Shown in pieces: positions 56,773 to 64,000 of a DNA stretch of 64,000 nt. Where the stretch lies: the NCBI GenBank assembly GCA_946122785.1, contig CAMGYJ010000010.1, forward strand, positions 51,460,162 through 51,524,161. Reading direction: 5' to 3'. The position numbers and the translations under genes were made by a program. The notes below the pieces were generated by a model that did not search any database, had not been told where the DNA came from, and was given only the letters and a program-made list of their open reading frames with translations. Each line of letters begins with the position of its first letter. The stretch's first letter is position 1. Source of the stretch: Linum tenue. Lineage: Eukaryota; Streptophyta; Magnoliopsida; Malpighiales; Linaceae.

Positions 56773-59700
56773 CTATCTGCGGTAGAGATAGACACCAAGA
56801 GAAGCACGATCAGTAGTCTGGCTACTTGATGATGAGGCGGCATTCGGGTTTCCACCATAGAAGAAGTACATGCCTATCATCATCATTTTGTCCTCGTGGT
56901 AGCAGATGTTGTAAGTAGCTTGGCTCTTGTAATTGCTCTTCTTCTCATCTCCATTAATGCCATCCTCTGCTTCTTGATCATGGTGAGGAAAATCATCTTC
57001 ATCTTCATCTTCATCTTCTCCTCCTCCTTCGTTTGTTCTCATATATGCTTTCTCAATGTCTCCGTGTCTAACAAGGCGGCATCCTAACCTCATTACCTTC
57101 AGTTCTTCGCAGCCTTCGAGCTCGACACAAACATGGCGCTGCCCTTTCAGGTACTCTATGAACTTATAGTAAGGGATGAAAAAGTACCAGAGATGGTCTC
57201 CTGGTTCAACAACTTCTTCTTCTGGCTCTTCTGCATATGTGGCATACTTCCTCTTTCTGGAGAAGCTACATTTTCCGTAATCCTCATTTTCATATTCATC
57301 ATCTGAATCTATTGAGTACTCAACATCGTCGTCGTCATCATCATCATAATCCGATTCGACCTCACTATAGTATGCATCACTAGCTTCATTGCTTAGTTCG
57401 CCATCTGGGGCTGATGAATCCTGATGGTAGAAGGATTCATTAACGCCATCATAACAGTCGTCATCTAAAGCATCTGAATTCGATGAATACTCACGCATTT
57501 CAGCATCATTGTCATCGTCGTCGTCGTCATCTTCATCGTGATAATTTGTGTCCATTCCATCATCATATGTATCACGAACTATGTCATCTAGTTCGCTATC
57601 TGGTGCAGCTGCTGACGAGCCCTTATGATGTACGGATGCATCAGCACCGCCATCACCACGGTCGTTAGGATCCGCCACTTTGAGAGCTACACAAATCGCG
57701 AGCCCCATTATGTCGTGATCATCATCATCGCCGAGATCCCTCTTACGATAAATCGATGGAATCGGTATCTTCACTGAGATTCCTTCATCCTGATGAGTGA
57801 ACCATGTCGGAATCCTGCTTCCAGGAACCACAATGCCTGATCTTTCCCTGGGAAGCAGGGTATTCCAGCAGCCCTGATCAATCCAAAAGGTAAATGAAGA
57901 AATTTTCTGAAGGTATCTTTTCACCAATTCTACAAATGAAATAGTTGGGAACTTAATGAGAATCACAATTCACAAGATCAAATTACCTTGAGGTATCTCA
58001 GGAACATTTTAAACCCATCATTCTGGCGATTCTGCAACTTCGGGCAGCCAAAGCCTTCCAGGAAAAACAAGTTGCTGCGAACCTTAATCGGGTTTGGCAA
58101 CTTCTCCAGCGATTCGCAACGATTCACCACCACGTACTTGATCCTCGGTGGAAGCTCCGGCAAGGACTTGAGCATCTTGCAACTCTCCAGGTGAAGCTCA
58201 TAGAGCTTCAGCATTTGTGCAATTTCAGGCAGGATGACAAAGTTGTTATGGCTTAGATCCAGAGAATGTAAAGACGGCAAATTACTACCCAAGTCCTTGG
58301 GGAAATCCCCTGCCATCAGACCACAATTTGCCAAGTTCAAGATCCTCAAGAAAGGGAACCCAATTCCATAAAGCTGAGGCAACCCTTTTTGATTGTTGAG
58401 GTAGAAATTGGAGAGCAGTGGACTTCTGATGGCGGTACCACTCACATCAAGCTCTTCCAAGCTCTCAACTTTTTCCAACTTGTCAAGTTGAGAGGATCCA
58501 GAGAGGTTAAGAACCTTCAAGTGCTTTAACCTGCTGATGCTATTTGGGACAGCCTTGAGGCTCTTGCAGTCTTTGAGGCTCAGTTTTGATAGAGAGGTGA
58601 AGAAGCGGATCGATTCGGGGAGTTGTTCAATGTTGGTGCCATCAAGTAGAAGTTCTTGTAGAGATTTCATTTTCCTAACATTGTTTGGGAAGTTGGTGAT
58701 CATGTTGCAGCCATTAAGATTCAGGTGGATGAGGTATTGGAGATGCGTTCCTATAGTTGGATTAATCTCATTCAGACTGGTGCAGTCCTCCAAGACCAGC
58801 CTCTCTAGCTTTTGCATTGCACTGAAATCTGGAGTGTTGATTAGGTTGTGGGAGTGGCTCAGGTTTAGGGACTTCAAGTTGCTGAAATCCTGTTGAGTGC
58901 AGAGTTGCACATACATCAGTAAGTTAATCATAACATATAGGGTAATTCAACTTTGCAGTCCCTATACATGTTTTTATAATAAATTTAACATGTATAATAA
59001 AATTTTCAATGTACTATGATTACTCGTCCATTTTGAGAACATTTCCTAGAATTTAGTCAAAATATGTTGTCAGTCAAATCGTTCAATGCTTAATAACAAC
59101 TTATTCTGTATTCATATGCCGCATATACTTGAAATTCTTTTTTTTTTTCCCCTTTTACCTAGATCATTAAGCATGAAATAACGGATATGGGTATGAAGAT
59201 GATAGGATAAGTGAGATTAGAGAGCCAAATTGAAATGGAAAACACAAAAAAAAAAAAAAAAATCCAACATAAGTGCAAGTAACCATAGATCGATCTAATA
59301 ACATATATGAATACGAAAAACGATAATACGAGTTACCTTAGTCTTTCCACAACAGAGTTGCTTTATGCTACTATGGCACAAGCTAAGCTCCACAAGGTTG
59401 TTTGGCCTGAAAGAAGCTGGCAAAGACTGTGAAGGATAACCATCCCAATCAATATATCTTAATCCATTTGGAAGACTTGCAGGGCCTTGGTCAAATTTCA
59501 CATTTCTCATGACGAGCAATCTCAAGTTGTACATTTTCAAGAAAGCATCCTCATTGAGCTCCATTTGCTCCATATCCTTGTCTGACACATCCAACACTAT
59601 AGCTAGTACCTCTTCTGTTCCCTGCATAGGGTAAAAAACGATCATATACAATTCAAACTCAAATTCAAATTTTAAATTCAACATCAATTCTTATCATACA

Positions 59701-62700
59701 ATTATAAGAAAAAAAACCCTAATATCATGTAAAAAAAATGTTTGTATGGTTATACTTACGATAGCTTGCTCGAAAACATAACGAACATCTTCCAAACTCC
59801 ACAAACGTTTGCGCTTTCCAGGATTATGAGGAGATTCTCTCCTCTCGATTTCTCTCCCCATCTCTTGCAACAAGTCATGCATCTCCAACTTTCCATAAGA
59901 AATTGTCATAAGGAACCTCTCAGTCAGGATCTCCAATCCATTGTCAACATCAAACCCACAACTGGTGAGTATCCTTTTGCCTTCACTTATATCCTTCCCC
60001 TTGAAGAAACAAGCAACATCCAAAAACAACCCTTGTTCATGTGCCTCCAACCCATCAAAACTTATCTTAAGAACTCCAAAAATGGAATTTTCATAGTATT
60101 CCTCCTTTAGCTTTGCAATTCGACTCTCCCAATCATGTTTGCTTCTTCTCCCATGAAGAGAACGACCCAAAACTTTGATTGCCAATGGAAGCCCTTGACA
60201 ATACTTCAAAACACACTTAGAAAGCTCCTCATACCCTTCTTTAGGCTCTTCTTGGTCAAATGCCTTCAAACTTAGTAGCCTAAGGCTTTCCGTATCACTC
60301 AATTTCTCGAGGTTATATACCTCACCCGAACTTCCATACATGTCTATTAATCTTTTATCCCTGCTCGTTATAATGATTCGACTTCCTGAACCGAACCAAT
60401 CTCGATTACCAGCAAGTGCCTCCAATTGTTGAGGGTTATTCACGTCGTCCAGAACGATGAGAACATTCTTGTCTCCCAAGCAATCCCTTATCATCGTCTT
60501 TCCCTTCTCTTGGTCCCATATCCTGATGTTCTTTTCCATGAGGATGTTCGAGAGGAGGTGTTCTTGAACATGCATTGCTCCATGCTTCTCGAAAGATTCC
60601 CTAACGTTGGGAAGGAAACATGATCTCCCTTGGAATTGGACTTGTAGGTTGTTGTAGACGACTCTAGCTAACTCTGTTTTGCCAATGCCGCCCATCCCAC
60701 AAATTCCAATGACTCGAACGTTAGCTTCTGAATCTTGACCTATGAGCTTGCTGACTTCCTCGACTCGTGAGTCCATTCCGACCAAGTGTTCGTCCATGAT
60801 GGTTTTAGACATCTGGTTTAGTAAGTCCCATATGCGTTCAGCAATTTTGTCAACTACTTCTGCTTGATCCCTGAAGAACAAAACAAGGTTCATTAGGTGA
60901 GCAAATCGTTGACTCATTGTTCGAATTCAAGTATTTATCGTAAGAACTATAGACCGTCTGGATGCTATTTCAGCTTGATCCATCGAGAATAAATAAGGAT
61001 GATGGGAATAGGAATTGATTGGTAAATGGTTATTCGATCATCGACTAAAATCGATAACCGAATTGATAATTAGTGGTTAACCGCTAATCAAACAATTTTT
61101 TGCAGTTCGGTTATTGGTTAGCCAATTTTGCTTAATGGTTAACTGATAAGCATACCGATAGGACTAGTATAACCGTACAATCTTAAGCTAAGTGAAAATG
61201 TCCATAATTGAAGACCAAACAAAGTAGACATTTTAAACATCTCAATTCACACCTATTGCAAAAACCTTCCACCCATAGTTCCAAATGTGTTAAAGAGTCG
61301 GAACCCTAAAGTCGCCCTTCTCTTCAGCTACCTTTGCAGTACGGAGCGAACTTCACTCCACATTAGTCTTTGCTTCTTTGATGTTTGTGAATGGTGATGA
61401 TCTTGTTGTGTTTGTGTTTCATGTCAAGCTAGTTGATGCTCACTAACTGGATGAACACGTTGAATTATTTCTAATTTGAAGTGTTGAAATTTGAATTATG
61501 AATTTACCATGGATGATATATTGTATTCATTTCATTTCTTATGATCTGCTGTTTTGTGTTAATGATGTATAACCATAGTTAAATATTTTTGAACTAACTT
61601 ATATGATTATATTTTATTATTTAAAAGAAAATCACCAAAAAAATAGCAAGGATAAAAGAAAATGTCACATGTATTGTTAACCTCTAAACACACAAGTGAT
61701 TAATTGATAGGAATTATTAGTAATATTCAAAATAAGTTAATGGTTAACCGAAAACAAACTGAGATGAAAACATGAGAACATTATGAATTGGACGTCATGA
61801 TGATTGGGATCAGGGTCAACTAACTTTTGGCCTCCTAAAGTCAAGAAAAGGTACTATATATTGAAGCTTAATTAAGTCACCAACTTTTTTATTAGGTTCT
61901 TGAAAGTAATCAAATTGGAACTGTACGTCTATATCTAATGAATTTCCACTACTTGGGATTGGGGTTAGGGCAAGTTGAGATTACTTAATATGGACTCCTG
62001 GCTATATGTACGTTGACTAATTCAATTTCACATGTTGTCTCTCAATTATGTAACATTTGTTTATGTGGCCCTAGACTATTATTGTTAATAATTCATTGAC
62101 CAAAACATCCCTCTCTAGTTACTTCATTTCCATCCTCAAATGTTAATTAAAATGCATACTTAAAGGTACTAAAACCAAACAACATCAAAATAAATGGAAA
62201 CAACAACATCAATTGGCAAATTTAGACATGGTACTCAAAATTTTACCTCAAGTAAAAAGGGTACTATGTTGAAGCTTATTTAGCACAAAGAGATGGAAGC
62301 AAATTAAAAAAGACTTACTCGTTTCTGGCATCCCAGCCAACTATCTCCCCGACTTCATCAAGAGCTTCCTTCCATCTCCTCTTCTTCTCCTTGTAATTTA
62401 CCCCGCAAGTTTTCTCGTGACGACGAAACGCCCTCTTTCGATACTTTGCATCCATCGGATCCACGTCGTAGAAAACAGGAAACACGGTATGACCCAACAG
62501 CCTCTTCTTGCACTCGACGATCTTGACAAGTTCCTCCAAGCACCACGCAGACGCCGCGTAGTTCTTGGAGAACACGATGATCGAAAACCTCGATTGCTCG
62601 ATGGCTTCGAACAACGATGGCTCGATGGAATCGCCTCTCTCCAGCTCGTTGCTGTCCCTGTATGCCTTGATCCCTCGTCGAGTCAAGGCGCCGTAGAGGT

Positions 62701-62860
62701 GGGCGGTGAAGTTCCTGCGAGTGTCGCGCCCTCTGAAGCTCAGGAAGACGTCGTGTTTCCATGATCGATGAGGTGGATGGTGAGAATGGGAAGAAGAAGA
62801 AGAAGCAGGAAGATGAGGAGGAGGAGGAGGAGGAGTCATTCTTTGTTGAATGGAGGTCAT
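56773..62860 (-). CDS. Full-length TIR-NB-LRR receptor with acidic insert in its C-JID domain
   Basis: Five exons: 62860-62319, 60870-59760, 59621-59337, 58889-57987 and 57873-56773. They join in frame to 1313 residues. TIR (about 35-175): HDVFLSFRGRD and SAWCLEELV, after a Pro/Ser/His-rich start. NB-ARC is fully canonical: GMGGIGKTELA, VLIVLDDVN, GSRIIITSRD, GLPLAIKVLG, FLDVACFFKG and MHDLLQEMG. Exons 3-4 carry the LRRs. Exon 5 is the post-LRR C-JID domain, starting VVPGSRIPTWF and resuming at DHLWYFFIP and GCRLVRHGD. Between these lies a duplicated, Asp/Glu-rich insert of about 125 residues, and a second acidic run (EDEDEDEDD) comes later. Intron 1 is 1.45 kb. Another Met 7 codons in (62839) could be the start. 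By family it is an intracellular immune receptor, and it looks functional. Confidence 0.94.
57285..57665 (-). repeat. Tandem duplication coding the acidic insert of the TNL
   Basis: Two units of about 190 bp (57475-57665 and 57285-57474) each encode a G-N/D, HH/YH-SS-APD-ELxxE/D lead followed by a run of seven to eight Asp and an S-D-rich tail. DNA similarity is visible at the unit starts (for example GGATGCATCAGCACCGCCATC against GGATTCATTAACGCCATC). The Asp runs are GAT/GAC codon repeats. Confidence 0.7.
60871..62318 (-). other. Intron 1 of the TNL, possibly with a decayed transposon
   Basis: At 61030-61160 and again near 61740-61760 the sequence has GGTTAACCG/CGGTTAT words typical of hAT-like plant elements. 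No clean ends or target duplication were found. Confidence 0.35.
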
Positions 62861-63437
62861 GTGGTTTTGCCTTTGTAATATAGTTTATTGCCCAATATGA
62901 TATATGCACTTGATATTTAGAAAACTTGTTAATTCCTTGGTGGTTGAGAAAGAAGTTTCCCTGTCTTCTTCCTAGTTAGCTATAGGTTAAAGCGCCTAAC
63001 CTAAATAGGACTATGTTTTTAGAACAACTTATAATATAGTAGGCTAAGGTTCATGATGATCTTCAAGTTGTCGAAATCATGCAACGTTAAGATGGTTAAC
63101 ATATCAATTTTATCGGGTATTCTCGAAAAGACGAGATTATCGAAGTTGCGGACAGTTGACATCCATATATAATATGACAATGTTTGGTTCCGAATTTTTG
63201 ATAGTGTGTCAATTTAACAAATACATTAATGTATTATGACTTTCAAGCGTAATACATTCTTGTAATTCATTTATTCAGTTATAGTACAACTTTGATAATT
63301 TTTGTTTGAATAAATTATTTGTAAAAACAAATTCTACTCGTAACACTTGTTACGTACTTATTAAATGTGATAATTGTTAATGACCCAATTTCTTGTATCC
63401 TTCAAACTCTCCTTTTTTCCCTCCTATACCAAAACTT
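62861..63437. other. Upstream region of the TNL
   Basis: AT-rich; the promoter of the TNL must lie here. I cannot point to a certain TATA box. Confidence 0.4.
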
Positions 63438-63600
63438 CACTTTCCAATTGAAGCCCTTGGCAATACATCAAAATACACTTGAAAAAGCTCTTCATACCCT
63501 TCTTAATTAGGCTCTCCTTGGTCAAAGGATTCTAGATCGAGTAGCTTCAGGCTTTTCTTATCACTCAATTTCTTGATGTTATACACTTCATACGTTGTAT
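63438..63600 (-). pseudogene. NB-ARC relic (RNBS-B to GLPL region)
   Basis: This matches 60177-60330 of the neighbouring TNL closely (GAAGCCCTTGGCAATAC, GGTCAAAGG, TATCACTCAATTTCTTGA). On the minus strand it reads YNIKKLSDKKSLKLLDLESFDQGEP, then a stop and shift, then GYEELF. It is a short broken copy of the same family with no flanking TIR or LRR. Confidence 0.8.
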
Positions 63601-64000
63601 TTTTTTTTTATGTGATCTTAATATTTTGTTGGCAACAATTAGTGATGACTTTTTTTTGGGTCGATAAAGAATGACTTTTGGAGTGCTTGGTATTGGAGCA
63701 AAGTCAAGGTGACAACTAAAGCAACGAATAATTTACAAGTTGGATGATTAGTTAATTGACCCTAGCTTATATTGACCGATTGAATGGAGTTAGTATGTAG
63801 TTTTATATCTAACCAATGGTTACAATTAGTTTGACCTGTTTTGCCCTAAAATACCACCACCTTTTTCCAAAAATCGCGGCCTCGTATGCCGGTTTATACG
63901 AAAAGCGCAGTGGGTGTCGCGGTTTTTCGTTTCTGCCGGCTGAAAAGTGCATGAGATCGCTGCAGTCAGATTGATCGTGTGTCACCTCAGCGATCCGGCT
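63601..64000. other. Right edge, no gene seen
   Basis: The last 170 bases are GC-richer than the flank and could belong to an unseen feature beyond the window. Nothing is recognisable. Confidence 0.4.

Overview
This is nuclear DNA from a flowering plant, almost certainly a eudicot. Genes are split by short GT-AG introns. Several TIR-type NB-LRR immune genes are present, a class missing from grasses. There is a plant Ty3/gypsy element of the Tat lineage, tau-class glutathione S-transferases, a BREVIS RADIX-type gene and a eukaryotic tRNA-Thr. I cannot name the species from sequence alone. Exon borders were read by eye; every multi-exon model stays in frame across all junctions.

Layout from left to right. 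1-2334 holds no gene I can support. 2335-4734 (-) is a mid-SUN nuclear-envelope/ER protein with a 5' leader intron. 7.7-20 kb is an immune-receptor cluster: an NB-ARC relic, a TIR-NB gene (8013-9606, -) head-to-head with a TNL with degenerate motifs (10358-12775, +), then a TIR-TIR-NB-LRR gene (15821-19670, -). MITE-like elements lie between them. 20257-21425 (+) is a small RRM protein. 24-38 kb holds two tandem tau GST genes. The second is split by a 10,736-bp Tat retrotransposon sitting in its only intron. That element has LTRs that look identical, a 5-bp target duplication, an open gag-pol on the minus strand and a four-exon antisense gene on the plus strand. 39277-43847 (-) is a BRX-family gene whose 3-kb first intron carries an 887-bp Mutator-like element. 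44.7-53.7 kb is gene-poor apart from a tRNA-Thr(AGU). 53777-56492 (+) is a GH20 beta-hexosaminidase close to the HEXO2 type. 56773-62860 (-) is a complete five-exon TNL whose C-terminal post-LRR domain carries a duplicated, very acidic insert. Another NB-ARC relic lies at about 63.5 kb.

Working together: the clearest functional theme is innate immunity, with four TIR-NB genes and two relics. The TN/TNL pair shares a 751-bp promoter region and shared derived motif changes (shortened RNBS-A, GNP-type GLPL, loss of the MHD aspartate), which suggests an inverted duplication and possibly a paired receptor. The other genes (SUN, RRM, GST, BRX, HEXO) are ordinary single-function plant genes. The most noteworthy items are the recent retrotransposon in the GST intron with its spliced antisense gene, the head-to-head atypical NLR pair, the double-TIR receptor and the acidic insert in the last TNL.
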